64,000 bases of DNA from Clusia tigrina (Eukaryota > Arthropoda > Insecta > Diptera > Clusiidae). Below are positions 34,657 through 47,853 of the stretch, piece by piece (position 1 is the stretch's first letter; each line of letters starts with the position of its first letter). The stretch spans positions 223,930,194 to 223,994,193 of the forward strand of contig OV050031.1 in NCBI GenBank assembly GCA_920105625.2, in the 5' to 3' direction. The notes beneath the pieces are model-generated. The model worked only from the letters and a program-made list of their open reading frames with translations, searched no databases and was not told the DNA's origin. The translations under genes and the position numbers were made by a program.

Positions 34657-37145
34657 TGTCCTTAAAGCACAAATAAGAGCGAAACTGCAGTTACTTAAAT
34701 TAAGATCTCGTCAGTTTCATATATGGAACATGGGCGTGTCCTTTCTCCTATTGGAATCATATCAATCTGCTATGTCTCCAGTTGTAGTTTCAATTGATAA
34801 CCAGTCTCCTTAATATATTTTTCACTCATAAAAGTGCTGACCTCGGACAGACGCCCAGGTTCACAAAAGCAAATCGGTTCAGAAAGTGATGCAGATATTT
34901 TTAAATTCTGACACTTCGTGGATTTGCTCAAGGAACAGGGGTCCTATGATGGCTGCTCTGTCCCGTACGTAGTTGCAAAAATAATTTATTATGTATTTTC
35001 TTTGCGTAAATAAAAAACCACGCAAACTCCGCAACTCCCGCATCCGCTGAAAAATATGCCCACCAAAGTTCAGAAAAGTTTCTCCTTCGACTTCGTGGGT
35101 TGGCATCGCGCGCTTAACAATTTTCCAATTAGCAAGTTTAATATGCAAAATTTTTTGTGTGTTGTTCACAAGCAGCTTCAGGGGTGTGCGGAACGAAAGG
35201 GAGGAGTTGGAAATTTCTTTTGGATTAAACTTAATCTCTCCTTATTCGTATCATAGCCTGTTAACTGTTTGGTTAAACTCTGGTCCTGAACTTCACAACA
35301 ATTTTCAACTATGCTGATGTGTTTCCTTTTCATGCCACTACACAGCATCTTCTTTTTCTGGTTGGTAATAAGGAAATGAACTTACCGAAATGGAATTCCA
35401 GAAACTGAAAAATTTCCTTGGTAATTAAACTGAGTCCTGTGGAAAAGAAGTATCAAGTTGTTTTAGAAATTTTTGAAAGTTTGAGTACCCTCCTCTACAA
35501 TTGAACATGATACTCGTACATCCTCAGTAGGCGAACTCATTTCACTTGAATTACCACAAAAAATGGTGCCATATTTCTGGGCCAAATTGGAAGGATTTCT
35601 GTTAATGTTGAAAAGCAAATAATTATTTGAGGCTAAGAATAGCAACGTAAATTTCACCTGACACCTGCTCCACAGGTCAAAGTTGTACGCTAATAAGGAG
35701 CATATACAAGTATGTGTGTTTGTGTCTGAGTGTGCAAAGCCGACTTCTTTCACAGTGAAATATATCAAAAAATATCCTCAGTAAAACAAATAAAGCACTT
35801 AACAAACAAACAAAAAATAAAACAAACTCGTAAGCAAAATCCAAAAACACAAGGGACCTGGCCCAGCGGCTCAGCGCTAAGCAAACGCAAACGAGTGCAG
35901 AGCTTGTGTATACAGCTGAGGATGGGTATGCCCATGTGTGTATGTGTGTGTGTGTGTATTTTGTGTGGTTGTGTGTAAAAAGTTGCGCCTAACAAAAAAT
36001 AACGGCTATAATAATAAATCAGTTGTCAAATAAAAAACAAAAACTTGTAAATGCTGTATTAAGTAGGATTCGGTTACGTATTTTCACGAAAGGACGAAAG
36101 GACAGTACCCGCCACTGCACACAAACACACTCCCTGCCTATTAAGTAGAATTTTGGCAATACTAAGTGAAATTTCCTTGGCAGTTTTGGCCGAAAGCAAG
36201 CGGATCCATTGCAGGCAAAGAAGAAGTGAGACTTTTTTCTCGCATGCGATATTTTTGTGCCGGTGAGCAAATGAGGATGCACTCGTATTATGAAAAGAAA
36301 GCTGAGCAAAAGATTTTATGTATTATTTCGCTCTAAAAGTATTCCTTAATAAATTGGTGTATATAGCCTGTTATATGAAGGCTACTAAGGACAATTAGTA
36401 TTCAACTGGAATTATGTGGTTTGTGGGCATATTCTTACAGACAGGCTTCTTAACGCAGAATATCGTCTTGCTCGTTTCTACGTTCATATCGTGTTTACAT
36501 AAATCTGACACTCTATTGATGGGGTGCTCAAATTGGGTACATCTGAGCTAGCACCTTCTTAACTGCATCCAACAGACACAGGGCTCGATGTCGACGAGCT
36601 GCCATCAAAATTTCTCTCGGCTTTTGCTATAAGAATCAATCGATGGTGTATCCTTCCTTCGAAATGTACCTTCATTCAAGAACAACTAACTTCAACTACT
36701 TGGATTCAACTTTTTGCCGTCCAGTAAGATCACATTATCTTTGCTATCCATCGCCGAAGCTCCATTGGCATTTATTTTACATAGAAGCCACTTGCATACC
36801 CTTTGCAATGGTGACCAGCTCCCCACTTGTCACTTGTACTATATCTGTTTCCTTGTATATCTATTTAGTAAGCAGAAACGCGGTTCCCTATAGGTCCTCC
36901 AACTTTTAGTCTAAGATTTTTCTTAAGCTTAGAAATCAAAACAAAGTATTGGCCGATAGAATCCCTGATCAAATGGCAGCATTTGTGAGAATGAAATTCG
37001 TCCACTGACAAATCCTGCTTATTAAAAAAATAATGAATCAAAGTAGACGAATCAGATTTTGATTCGTTTGTTTCTTTCTTTTGCATGAAACCAATTCTAA
37101 ATCAGGTTAAACTTTCAGTGGGTTAAATAGTGATTGAGAATCTTT
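34657..37145. other. Non-coding stretch
   Basis: Unique AT-rich DNA. A (GT)n tract lies at about 35935-35970. No gene or RNA is recognised. Confidence 0.5.
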
Positions 37146-37149
37146 CATA

Positions 37150-37268
37150 AAGCGGAGTAAAGCAGAGTAAAGAACAAGGCAGAGTAAGAAACAAAGCAGA
37201 GTAAGAAACAAGGTAGAGTAAGAAACAAGGCAGAGTAAGAAACAAAGCAGAGTAACAAACAAAGCAGA
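37150..37268. repeat. 17-bp minisatellite AGAGTAAGAAACAAGGC
   Basis: About six to seven units of 17 bp with A/G variation at AAGGC/AAAGC. The first units lack part of the sequence. It passes without a gap into the 21-bp array that follows. Confidence 0.88.
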
Positions 37269-37378
37269 GTAACAAACGTCCACAGTGGAGTAACAAACGT
37301 CCACAGTGGAGTAACAAACGTCCACAGTGGAGTAACAAACGTCAACAGTGGAGTAACAAACGTCCACAGTGGAGTATC
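37266..37378. repeat. 21-bp minisatellite GAGTAACAAACGTCCACAGTG
   Basis: Five units of 21 bp. They share GAGTAA.AAAC with the preceding 17-bp unit, so the longer unit probably arose from the shorter one by adding CGTCCACAGTG. The minus strand reads VDVCYST repeats, a by-product of a period divisible by three. Confidence 0.9.
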
Positions 37379-37379
37379 A

Positions 37380-39900
37380 AACGACTTAAGAATCTAAGCA
37401 AGTTGGACTAAACCAGAGAACTGCTGTGAACCAGGAACTCTTTATTCTGTTGACGAACCCTGGAATGGCTGAGCTTTACCCCGACTCCGAAAAAGTTTGT
37501 AACACACTATTATTTAAAGCTGGCTTCAATCTACTTAAGATTTCACTCATTACAATCTCGCAGCTGAACAATTAAAGTCTCTTAAATTGGCTTAAAACCG
37601 CTTTTTCATATTTCGTAAAGGGCCGTCACATGTCACTCTCTCTATTTGTGGCTTACGTCACGCCATTTTCGTGTATCATTCCCCATCAAATTATAATATT
37701 AATCAATCACGATGAATCTTAATTTCTTAAATGCTTCGCTTGTGGTTTTTCGATTTAGATTTGTATCAAATCCAGACACTCGCGGGTGTGGGTAGTAGCG
37801 TACGTAATGTAAGCACTGCACTTTAAAGCTCTTAAAGAGTTTTAAAGTGGTCGCCTTCTGTGCTGGAACCCTACTCAGGTCCTGTTTAACTGCAAACCAC
37901 AATTGATTTCTGCGCACGTGGCTCTTGCCTGCCGCCTGGGCGTATGAGGAACTTGCAATTAAGTTCAATTAAACGCCATAAAAGTTCAGCTATTGTGCAT
38001 AAGTAAATTTTGCATATACATGTGTGCATATATATATGTATGTGTGTGTTTGTGTGCATTTGTGTGCGTGTGGTAATTGCAACATGTGTTGGAGTTATTA
38101 TTAATTAATTCACTTAGTCACCGCAGACACTCCAAATTGAGTGTCTGATAAATGCGAAATTATATGTTTACGAAATGCAACAACGTGGGAGGAGGGTGCC
38201 TCTCAATAGGGGCGTTCCAAATCGCGGTTAGTGAACACACTTTCCCGATACACACTTCTAGGAGGTGCAGCAATAATAATCAGCTTGTGGTCTATAATCA
38301 GAACTCACGTTTGCGCTTCTCACAGAGTTCGACAGACACTCGCAATGCTGGTAGGTGAGTCAAGTGTGTGCAATGAGTGGATGTGAGGGTGTGTGGGTAG
38401 ATTGGCAGGTGAGATCGTGCATTGGGTATACACTCTTTGCCAGGAGTAAATATTCTTAATTAATTCGGAGGCAAAAATTGTGAAATTTCACACACGAAAA
38501 TTTTAATAATAATGTTCTTCTTTCTCAGTTTTTTTCTGTTTTTTAATACAGCAATTTCTATGTTAAAATATGAAAGGAAACCGCGATATCATGAGCTGTT
38601 TTCATATATGCCCACAGCTGCCAGCCAAGTCATTTGTGGCTACATCCATAAAGTCGCTCTGAGGACTAACAAATTAGGATGAATTACCGCGAAAACCCTT
38701 GACAAACTTTGAACCAGTTCTTAAACCACACAAACAGCAAAAAGACAAACAGCAACAACACAAACAGCAATAACACAAATAGCATCTACAAATACAACAG
38801 CACCAAACACAAGAACAGCAAATCCAACATCAACATCAGCAATGACAAATTTACATAGGCACATAAGCGTTGCTGGGTGGGGGCGAGGGACTGAAATAAA
38901 AATTAAGAAAAATGTTTGTTTGGAGATTTGACAAAGTTTCAAATGCGTTCCTATTTATCTTGCTCAAGCAACTACACTCACATATTCCAGCCGGCAGAAG
39001 CGTCTCCCATTTCAACTTTGGCAGAGCATTTCGCGCTCATGTCTGTGAGTGCCTTTTAAACTTATTAATGGACTTGTGAGAGGCGTGTGCACACTTAATA
39101 ACGTTTATGATTGAATATCCTTCATAATTTCTGAAAATTTCTCCCGCATCCTCATCTTATGGATGCGAACAAACCCACAAGCAAAGCGAACAACACATTT
39201 AGCGTGCTTGTTTCTGGCTGTGTAAATATTTCAGCAATTTTTCAGCGCAACTTTCGAAACTCATTACAAATTTATTTAATAAAAATTACCAAAATTTCTC
39301 CGCCGGGGCTCATTATGCGATTTAGCATTCGCACAAACCCACAAATAAACTCACAACTCTTCCGACTCACTCACTGCGCCTCGTACGAGTACTTTCAACA
39401 TTTGCGGCATTCCTGTCATTTCTACAGTTGTGTACTTCCCTTCTTACGTTGCTCCTAACTTCCTACTCGGCTTACATTACGGCTCAGTGGCTTTCGTTGA
39501 CCTCATATTTTAGCAGTCGTTCATGCTTGTCTTATAGGAGCCTGGCACACCACTGCACTGTGTAGCATAACAAATTCATGCACGATTTCAAATGTTTATG
39601 GAAATTAAGAATTTTAAAATTTATATGAACACTTATTAAGAGGAGAAATAGAAGGCGCCAAAATCTTGCGTTGCAAACCTGATGCTTGGTTTAAAAGAAT
39701 ATCATTTGTTGATTAATAGATAGAAATTTGTTTAACCAACAGATATACCTAAAGTTTCAAAGGACAGGGTAATACTGTTGGTTACACAAGCAAAATCCTT
39801 CGTAACTTGGGAAAAAATGATGGCAAAGCTGAGATTGATACCTGAGGATACCTGATATGTATGGCGACATCACTTTCATAAACTTACTCATCATCCTGTG
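37380..39900. other. Non-coding stretch
   Basis: No gene is recognised. It holds a (GT)n tract (38020-38075) and an imperfect CAACA/CAAACAGCAA-type run (about 38725-38850). ORFs over these runs are low complexity. Confidence 0.5.
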
Positions 39901-39923
39901 ACAGCAGAAGGTGGCAAACAGAA

Positions 39924-40270
39924 CGCATCACACTTGAAGTGGAAAGCGGGAAAACTTTAGTCACCGAAAATATTGTGGAGGTTATGCTAAGCAGCAAAGA
40001 AAACTGGGACCACGTAGATAAATATGTGGAAAAGGTGCTCCAGCGAAAAAGGCGCAGGAATAATGTTGAGAGTCCAGGAATAATGTTGAGAGTCCACTAG
40101 AGACGAAGTGAGAAACTCCAACTTGAAGGAAGTATAAAAAGGGTTCCAGGGTGGGGAAATATTCTCAGCGATGGAGGGAGATGTTTTATCGAGTGCAATC
40201 CTCACATGCCAAAGGGCAATCCTCACAACAGGGCATTTTTACCCTCTCTATCTTAAAAAAATAATAATAA
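39924..40270 (+). pseudogene. LINE ORF2 extreme C-terminus and 3' UTR relic
   Basis: The frame at 39924-40100 reads RITLEVESGKTLVTENIVEV, MLSSKENWDHVDKYVEKVLQ and RKRRR, then a stop. This composition matches the end of ORF2 proteins of R1/Jockey-like non-LTR elements, which close with a VE.ML.S..NW..V..FV..VL motif. It is a different family from the other LINE relics here, which end in a knuckle and a short tail. A perfect 20-bp tandem duplication (GGAATAATGTTGAGAGTCCA, twice, 40058-40097) adds residues before the stop. An A-rich AAAAAAATAATAATAAAAT at 40255-40272 may be its tail. Upstream frame is too decayed to follow. Confidence 0.55.
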
Positions 40271-40274
40271 AATC

Positions 40275-42181
40275 CTGCGACAGCATTTGCTTTCATCATC
40301 ATAACGCAGGTAACCATGTCTTTGGCATAGGAAAGAGGCAGAAATGGAATTAGATTAGGTTCTTCAGGACTTCAAGTATGAAATAAGGGAAAATATTTTT
40401 AAATGTCTGAGGATTTAGTATGGAATTTAGAGTAAAAATGTTGTATTCTACCCCAAATCCTTTTACAACAAAGCTTCTCAAAAAAGTGATAGTCTTCAAT
40501 TGTCTTACATTGAATTTGGTACTTAACTATGCCTTAAAAAACTTTGAGTTAGACTTGGTAATAAATCACAGTGGCACTGCTTCCTTACCACCAATAAATT
40601 TTTTGGTTTGCAAGTAAAACTTTGCCTTTGTCTTTTATCCTTTTACAATAGATGGAAATATTATATGTTATGGTCAACTAAGGACAAGAATTCCTAGCTC
40701 TGTCAAGTCGTCTCAAGTGCCCTAAAACTTTAACAAAATATTAAATCTCTCCACTGCCAGACAGTCTTAAAGTTGTGCTGTTTTACTGCTGCAAGGATGG
40801 AGACTTATACTATAGTATAGAGGACTTTCTCAGCTTGCTTGTATGCAGCTGCAAGCTATTGAATTTAGAATTACATTGTAGTGTTAGAATTACGGCAGGT
40901 AACTTCGCCCATTAATAATAAAACAAGTCAATGGAGAGGCAACTATTTCCAACTTTGCAGCATAAATCACCCGAACATGGACACTCATTAAGTCCTCAGG
41001 GAAAACTAGTTACTCTGATGGAGCAAACTCCTACTGCATAGGAACTGAAGTGGTACTGAAGTTTGCATACTTGCTTGCACGTGAGCAGCTTTCATTCTTA
41101 TAAACCAATTAAACAAAAACTTCATTCTACTTCGCAAGGATTTTCCCCAATTTCACACGCATCTGAACACTGGCTCAGAGAATTTTCTATTAAAACACAA
41201 CTTAATAAATGACAACAAAAGTGATAAATTATCCCACTGTGTCTCATCGTTCACACAGATACCTCATACACCCTCATCTTCCCTCCCCTACAAAGCACTA
41301 CACTGGCTCAAGAATGTGAACGGCACTCCGTACAGCGCCGCAAAGTGATAAACCGAAAAATATAATAATTCCTTCACTCAACCACACTAGAAAAAACACA
41401 CCAAAAACAAATAACACCAGCATCAGCATCAGCAGGAATGATAGGCAGGATCAGAGGCGGTGAAAATTGTCAGGACTGTGTGAGGCTGCATGTGTGTAGA
41501 GACTCCAGCATACTCACAGAAGTGAGACGAGTAATCAGTAACGGTGTCGGTGCGCTTATTTAATATGAACACTATCCTGGCACACAAGAATGGCAACCAC
41601 AGACACCAACACAGGCACCCTCACAGTTCCACGCACTCACACTCTGTCACAGGCGCATAAATATGGGAATATGTGAGGATAAAGCCATTAGATTGCCACA
41701 AAACGTTATCGCATGCGTGTTCAAATTGAATAAAGGCATTAGGTCTCGTAGCGAGAAACAAAGCAGCGTCCCCAAGAGTGGAATGCGGCAAGCGGCAAGC
41801 GGCAAGAGCGGAGAAGCTTTTTATCAGCATTGACCTTGCCACACAAAAAATATGTAGAATTTTTTTTGGCAATGTGCGCGAAGCGAACTCGTAGCGCCAA
41901 CAAAAAAGATTATGGGAAAAAAATGTGTTTGTATGCCACGCACTGACACCGCCCACACTAACCACAACACTTTTGTGAGCTGAACCTTTGACTCTCCCCT
42001 ACACTCGTGGCATAAGGGCATATTCATTTCATCAATCTGCAAATGAGTTCAATTGCTTGACACTTGCTACGAAACTCGCAACAGTATCAGTGCAAGTAAA
42101 TGAGAGTGCGACCACGCTCAACTTATTTAAATATACTTATTATAAAATATTTAGTTATTTATTATAGGAAGAACAAAATAA
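40275..42181. other. Non-coding stretch
   Basis: Unique AT-rich sequence; no gene, RNA or array is recognised. Confidence 0.5.
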
Positions 42182-42190
42182 GTTAATGTG

Positions 42191-42348
42191 CCCACCCCGA
42201 GGGTCGCAGGGTCAAATCCTGTCACGGGCTTGGTCTCCAAAATGCTTTATTCTATAAAATATTTTTCTCTTCGAGTCGAAAGCCTCTGTAGCTAGTACTC
42301 ATTCCCCCAACACCTTGCACTTATAATTAATTATGGTGTAAGGAATAG

Positions 42349-42403
<55 letters not shown>

Positions 42404-42404
42404 T
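42191..42404 (+). mobile_element. 5'-truncated tRNA-derived SINE with 9-bp TSD
   Basis: GTTAATGTG flanks the element at 42182-42190 and 42405-42413. The body begins inside the tRNA-like region and keeps a degraded B box, GGGTCAAATCC (42209-42219), but no A box. The middle (42268-42342, CTCTTCGAGTCGAAAGCCTC to GGTGTAAG) matches the body of the copy at 55.3-55.6 kb closely. It ends in a long (AAT)n tract, 42351-42402. Truncation and the clean duplication show insertion by target-primed reverse transcription, which needs a partner LINE. The (TAA)n tail points to an I-like partner. Confidence 0.85.
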
Positions 42405-42413
42405 GTTAATGTG

Positions 42414-45400
42414 ATACTTTAAAAGCAGCATGGCTGCCAGGACCTTCAGCTTATTATAAAACATAAATTTCATCTCGTTTTAATGTCCGTTTCATATCTG
42501 CCTACAAACGACTTCATGTAGGGTATGCATACTCCGTCTATGCTGACGCTAACTTTCTTACAATTTGTTTTTGTTCTCCTTCTGGGAACTTTCGCTTATT
42601 TTGTTTTGATTTGTTCTGGCACAGTTCTGCGCTGCCGTTTATGAAAGGCGCCTCAATGTATGCTACACTATTTTAGTTTGCTGGCAACTTTTCTGTGTAC
42701 ACGCGTGTTAAACTTACTCATTTGTGCGAAATCGTTTCTCATAATGAGTTTCACACTTTGCACAAATGCGCGCATAGTTTCTCGCTCGGAGGGGAACCAA
42801 ACGGATGAAAGGACGATAGAGTTAAATGCTGATCGCTCCCAAAGGGCGCGTTACATGCTGCAAATTGCATTACCGCGCTGGAATTATGTGTGCTTAGCTC
42901 CACGCGCGTACTGACACAAATTAGGAACGATAATTTTTTAAATTTTATTATAATGCTCGCAGTGTTTGTCACAACTTTTTATGCTTATCAGCTATGAAGA
43001 GTGTGTGTGTAGCTATACTGGAGGTGCATGTGTGAGTATCCGGCAAGAAGCTATTGAAAGGGTGTTTGAAAAATTTATGAAATAAACTTGAAAACTTTCA
43101 TAAATAATTTAAGTTTAATTAAAATTGTGTTCATTCAATTCATTGGTAAGCTGACGAAAATTCATGTGTTCCTGTAGCTGTCCTTGGAAGCACAATGGTG
43201 GCTCTTGTTTCCACTTATTCCTAAGTTTAAAAGCTGTCCTTGGAAGCACAATAGAAACACTTATTTCCACTTATTCCTAGGTTAAAAAAGTCTTATGACG
43301 AAGAGGCAAGCTTTTCCAAGGTGACCTGGAAGTCCTTTATAAGGAATCACTCAACCCTTCTTTTTCCGATAGGAAACCTTATTGTGTGAACTGCGTTTAT
43401 TGGCAGTACAAAAGAAGCATATCCTTCTAATACGAGTAAGTCGCAACTTCAGACCAGCGTTGGAGTTTGTAATGAATCGGAGGAGAGTGGATCTACTTAT
43501 TCTGCTCCTTTTTGCCACTCGTTAATTACTTCAATAGCCGCACTTGCCTGCTTGTACTTAAAGTTAAACGTAACTGAACCTTGTCTGGTTTAAATAACGC
43601 AAAATGGCGCCCCCTTTTGCTTGTTAGCTTCTCTTTTTAATTTGCTTTGTTGCCGTTTTTATGGCAAATGCAGCAAAGCGGTGTTTTAAGGTTGATGTCC
43701 TTCTGCAAACAAAAAATTATAAAGGTCAAAGTTTAAAGACATAACGAGTAACCGAATCTAGGGAGTGTTTCATTAAAAAGTTGCTGTTTGTTGTCAGACT
43801 GAAATTAATTCATTTTTTGTTCACAAGTACACAGATCAAAGGCATAAACTGCATTGGGAGACACGCTCATGATACCAGAGTTCGTCTATTTTTTAAGTGT
43901 TGTAAAGAACATTGTCCTAAAGTGACCCAAACTTGCAAGCCAGCTGAATTTTTCTTTTCGACTACATTCAGAACATTTTTGTGGTCTATCAAATTCGAGT
44001 TAGTAACTTGTTCTCTTCGACATATTCTCTATTCTTGTTCGACATACAAGCATATCAGTTCGAATTCACGTTGCAGTGTTTTTCAGTCAAATTAGTTAAG
44101 GACCTTTTCCCCAGTTCTGATAATGATTCATCATGAGTTGTATAAACAACAGGCGTTATTAGAATTTTTGAAAGCAGAGGGTTTTGAAATTTAGAACCCA
44201 ACTGGTTTGACAGCCCGAAGCTGCAGGGATTATGTAGGATTGAGTTGTATTCGGTAACTCACTCATTGGATTCGCAATGTGTTGTCCTTTGTGGGAGTTT
44301 ATATTTGCGCTAAGGTAGGTAAAACAACAAAGTTATAGCGGCGATTCGAGAATGTTGTCCTAATTTGTGGAAGGATTTTTCTTTTTACTCCATAGCTCAC
44401 TTTCCCATATATTTCCACTCCCATTTTGTTCTTATATTCCCAAGAAAGATTCCCAGAACCAACGACCAGAAAATTGATGAAGTTGACATCACACCAAAAT
44501 CACAATGTCACGCAGAAATCTATTTCAGATCAAGAAAACTAATCACACAAGAAATAAAAGAAATAAGGACACACACATACGCACACATTAATCGAAATGC
44601 AAAACTGATGTCCTTAATTTACCTCTGAAAAGCACGCAATATTGAAGAGGCATTTGACATGCTTTCTTTGACATCGACAATGGTTCATCATCCAAAGAGT
44701 CCCCAAAGTTGTAGTATGACTTTAGCAATTCCCAACTACACCGACAGCAATTTTTCGACTGAAGTGGAGAATCAAAAACAACTTCCAATCTTTGTAATTG
44801 CACGCTTTATAACCCTCTTGGCTCCTCTGCTTTTCGTTACTCCTTCATTCGATCCTTCAAGATAATTTTCCAGTTTCTGCTTTGACTCTCTCCGCCTCCT
44901 TGACTGAAGTGTTGCAACAATAGCACTAAAGCCATGAACGAGTATGAAAAGTAAATGAAATTCCAAAACAAAGCTGGCAATTTAATTAAAATTGAGGACA
45001 GATTCAGAAAAGGATCAAGACTCTCAATGTAAAAATACCAACAAAATATATTCAGATGCTCCTTCATAGCGGAGCCACTCTTGGCATACATGGAACAATA
45101 AAATTATTTCACACATCCTCCTTTGGACTATTTTGTATGAAGCCTTTGTACACATTAGACTACGTTTGTTTAATAGACATCATGCACCGTTACTCTAATC
45201 GACCGTACGCACAGACAGGTATTATCTATTTGTATCTAATTGCTCCGATTATGTTGTGGTAAGGATGGCACGCTGTCAGCAGTTTCACAATTGCACCACA
45301 TTGACCTACAACTCTGACCGAAGCTGCTGAAATTGATTATTAAGCCTCTGGCCATTCAACCTGGGTGAAATGATGAAATGCTGCATTAAGCACTGGTGTC

Positions 45401-46578
45401 CAATGTGCTCTGTACATTGAGTGTCACTTCAATTTAATTGGCGCAATCGATGCGCTCTGAAGCGGAATTTTGCTCTTAGCAATTGCCACACTCACAGAAT
45501 CTGCAGCGTTGCATGCAAAATAGTTGCAAGTGCACTTGTGGGAGGACGGAGGTTAAGAGACTAGACTGGCGGTGTGTATCGAACTGGGTACATAACTATT
45601 GCATATTCCGTTACACAACAGCCCACTTTAAAGGCAACAAATGTGGTGGGCAACTGAAAAGGATGTGGTTGGTGGCTACTACGACAGCTATTTAAGAATG
45701 TAGGAAAGCAATACGAATGGGACTATCAACCGCCGACACTGCTTTCATGGCCACAAAGAAAGTGCAACGAATGCAACTACATTGATTTTCACTATCTTCG
45801 CTCATCCGTGTCGAGTGCGAAGTGGGCGTATTTCTTGGTAGATACTGACAACTATTGAGAACACAGAAGCCTTGACTCTTGAATTATAGAAGATGTATCT
45901 GCATCTACTCGGAAGATGTGATTGAAATTAAACTGAAACGGCGGCGAATCTTTTGAGCTGTCTGTGATGAAATCACACTACTTGGTAGTAACCGAAAAGT
46001 ACTTCTATCTATACATGCGAGTGCATAATTTAGCAGTTATAATATATAGCAGTCATAATTTACATTCGTGGTTGTTGCATATTCATGCTTGAGTGGAAGA
46101 CTACATTTTCCAAGAATAATGTGACCGTTGCCTTCTTCATGTGAGTCCAACTTCAAGGTAAGAGAACTCTGACAAACGTGTGTGCCGCTGCATACCCTGT
46201 CATGCTGCTGAGATACTTGCAGCGGAGGTGTGGGAATGTCCAAATTAAAATTAAAAATTCACAAAAAGAATTTAAAACACCAGGACTTTGGCAGTTGCTA
46301 AAACACCGCCCACCAAGCAAGCTTTGAAATCCTGACGACAAACTTTCCATAGCAAATGCATTCAAAACTTTTCCCCATGAATTCACACAAATGAAGACGC
46401 AAATTTTACACACGCGGAATATGCATAAATAAAATGTAAAGAAAGTTTATGATCGGTCGCACAGAATATTACATGTGCCCTCCACCAGCTGCGTTTATAA
46501 ACGTAAATGGGTAAATCCGCTTTGTATGTTACAAAAAGATACCAAGAGTGAAAAGTCTGAAATAAAAAGTTTTCCAAC
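42414..46578. other. Non-coding stretch
   Basis: Mostly unique DNA; no gene or RNA is recognised. It contains the 56-bp duplication listed separately. ORFs of 60-104 codons have no recognisable domains. Confidence 0.45.
43176..43288. repeat. 56-bp tandem duplication
   Basis: AGCTGTCCTTGGAAGCACAA starts two copies at 43176 and 43232. Both end in TTTCCACTTATTCCTA(A/G)GTT.AAA. Differences are confined to about ten bases in the middle. Confidence 0.85.
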
Positions 46579-47853
46579 AAAAGGTGTTATTTTTGAATTA
46601 CCCGGTATTGCGGTAGCTGTCACTTTGGAAGCTTTTATTCTTTGACATTTGACAAGTAGAAACTACGCCATTACTAAAAATGGAACGATACACGCATCAA
46701 CAACGCATTGAAATTATTAAAATTCACTACAAAAATGGTAAAAATCTTGCAGTCACAGTTCGCAAAACAAAAGCATTTTTGGGTCGTCGTGAAGCACCTT
46801 GTCGGACCGCAATACAGAAATTGGTGGAAAAACTCGAGCTGTTGGGACAAGTTAGTGATGTGAAGAATAAAACCCGTGCAAGTCGCTCAAGAACAACTGA
46901 GAATATTGCTGCTGTAGCCCAAAGTGTTGAAGAAAACCCAGGTTTGTCCATTCCTCGTCGTTCTTTGGAATTGGGCATTCCACAAACGTCATTACACCGT
47001 ATTTTGCATAAATCCTTGGGTCTTAAGGCTTATAAAGATCAGGTAACACAAGAACTCCAGCCGGCCGATCATCAACGTCGTGTCTTTGCTGATTGGGTCT
47101 TTGAAATGCATGAAAATGATCCGGAATTCCATCGAAAAATCATCTTGACTGATGAGACCCATTTCCACCTCGGTGGCTACGTCAACAAGCAAAATTGTCG
47201 CATCTGGGGCTCGGAAAACCCAAGACTTATTGTTGAGAAGCCTCTCCATCCTCAACGTGTGACTGTTTGGTGCGGTTTATAGTCCGGCGGGGTCATTGGA
47301 CCTTACTTTTTCGAACATGAGGTTGGATCAACAGTTACGGTGAATGGATTGCGCTAGCGAGAGATGATTAATGATTTTTTATAGTCGGAGTTGGATGGTA
47401 TTGATCTGGACAACGTTTACTTTCAACAAGACGGCACTACGTGCCACACAAGCAACGAGACCATTGCTCTTTTACGGGAAAAGTTTCCGGACCGTGTTAT
47501 CTTTCGAAGAGGTGATCACAATTGGCCACCGAGATCTTGTGATTTAACACCTTGCGAATTCTTCCTTTGGGGCCACGTGGAAGATAAGGTCTACGCCAAC
47601 AGCCCAGCGTCGATTCAAGACCTCAAAGATAGAATTCGTGAGGCTATCGAGGACATAGAGCAGCCACTTTGCGATTTGGTTATGGAAAATTTCATGAAAA
47701 GGATATGGTCCTGTAAGCGTGGTCGTGGTGGCCATTTGGCTGATGTTGTTTTTCATTATTAACGGCATACCTTCCTCTTTATTATGAAATAAACATCCGA
47801 TCATTTATCTCAAAAAATGGCTTTTTTCTTTGAATACCAAAATAATACCTCTT
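46579..47853 (+). mobile_element. Mariner-family element, near full length, dead
   Basis: A 1.27-kb element, normal for mariner. Imperfect terminal inverted repeats are visible: AAAAGGTGTTATTTTTGAATT at 46579-46599 and the reverse complement of 47833-47853 (AAGAGGTATTATTTTGGTATT), 17 of 21 bases matching by eye. A TA lies at the right edge, as expected for TA target duplication. None is clear at the left edge, so the exact left end may be a few bases off. It encodes one broken transposase. Degenerate ends and three stops indicate an old insertion. Confidence 0.8.
46680..47762 (+). pseudogene. Mariner-family transposase broken by three TAG codons
   Basis: A single frame of 360 codons from ATG to TAA, the usual mariner length. 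The N-terminus carries a helix-turn-helix region (TAIQKLVEKLELLGQVSDV) and a second one around residues 90-115 (LELGIPQTSLHRILHKSLGL). The catalytic D158 is in ILTDETHFHLGGYV. The second D is in FQQDGTTCHTS and the third in WPPRSCDLTPCEFFLWG, with 36 residues between by my count. Canonical mariner has 34. In-frame TAG codons at 47280, 47355 and 47382 cut it between the first and second aspartates, with no frameshift. The third motif reads SCD where SPD is usual. Similar wide spacing is known in maT-type (DD37D) and rosa-type (DD41D) groups, so placement there is an inference. Confidence 0.9.
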
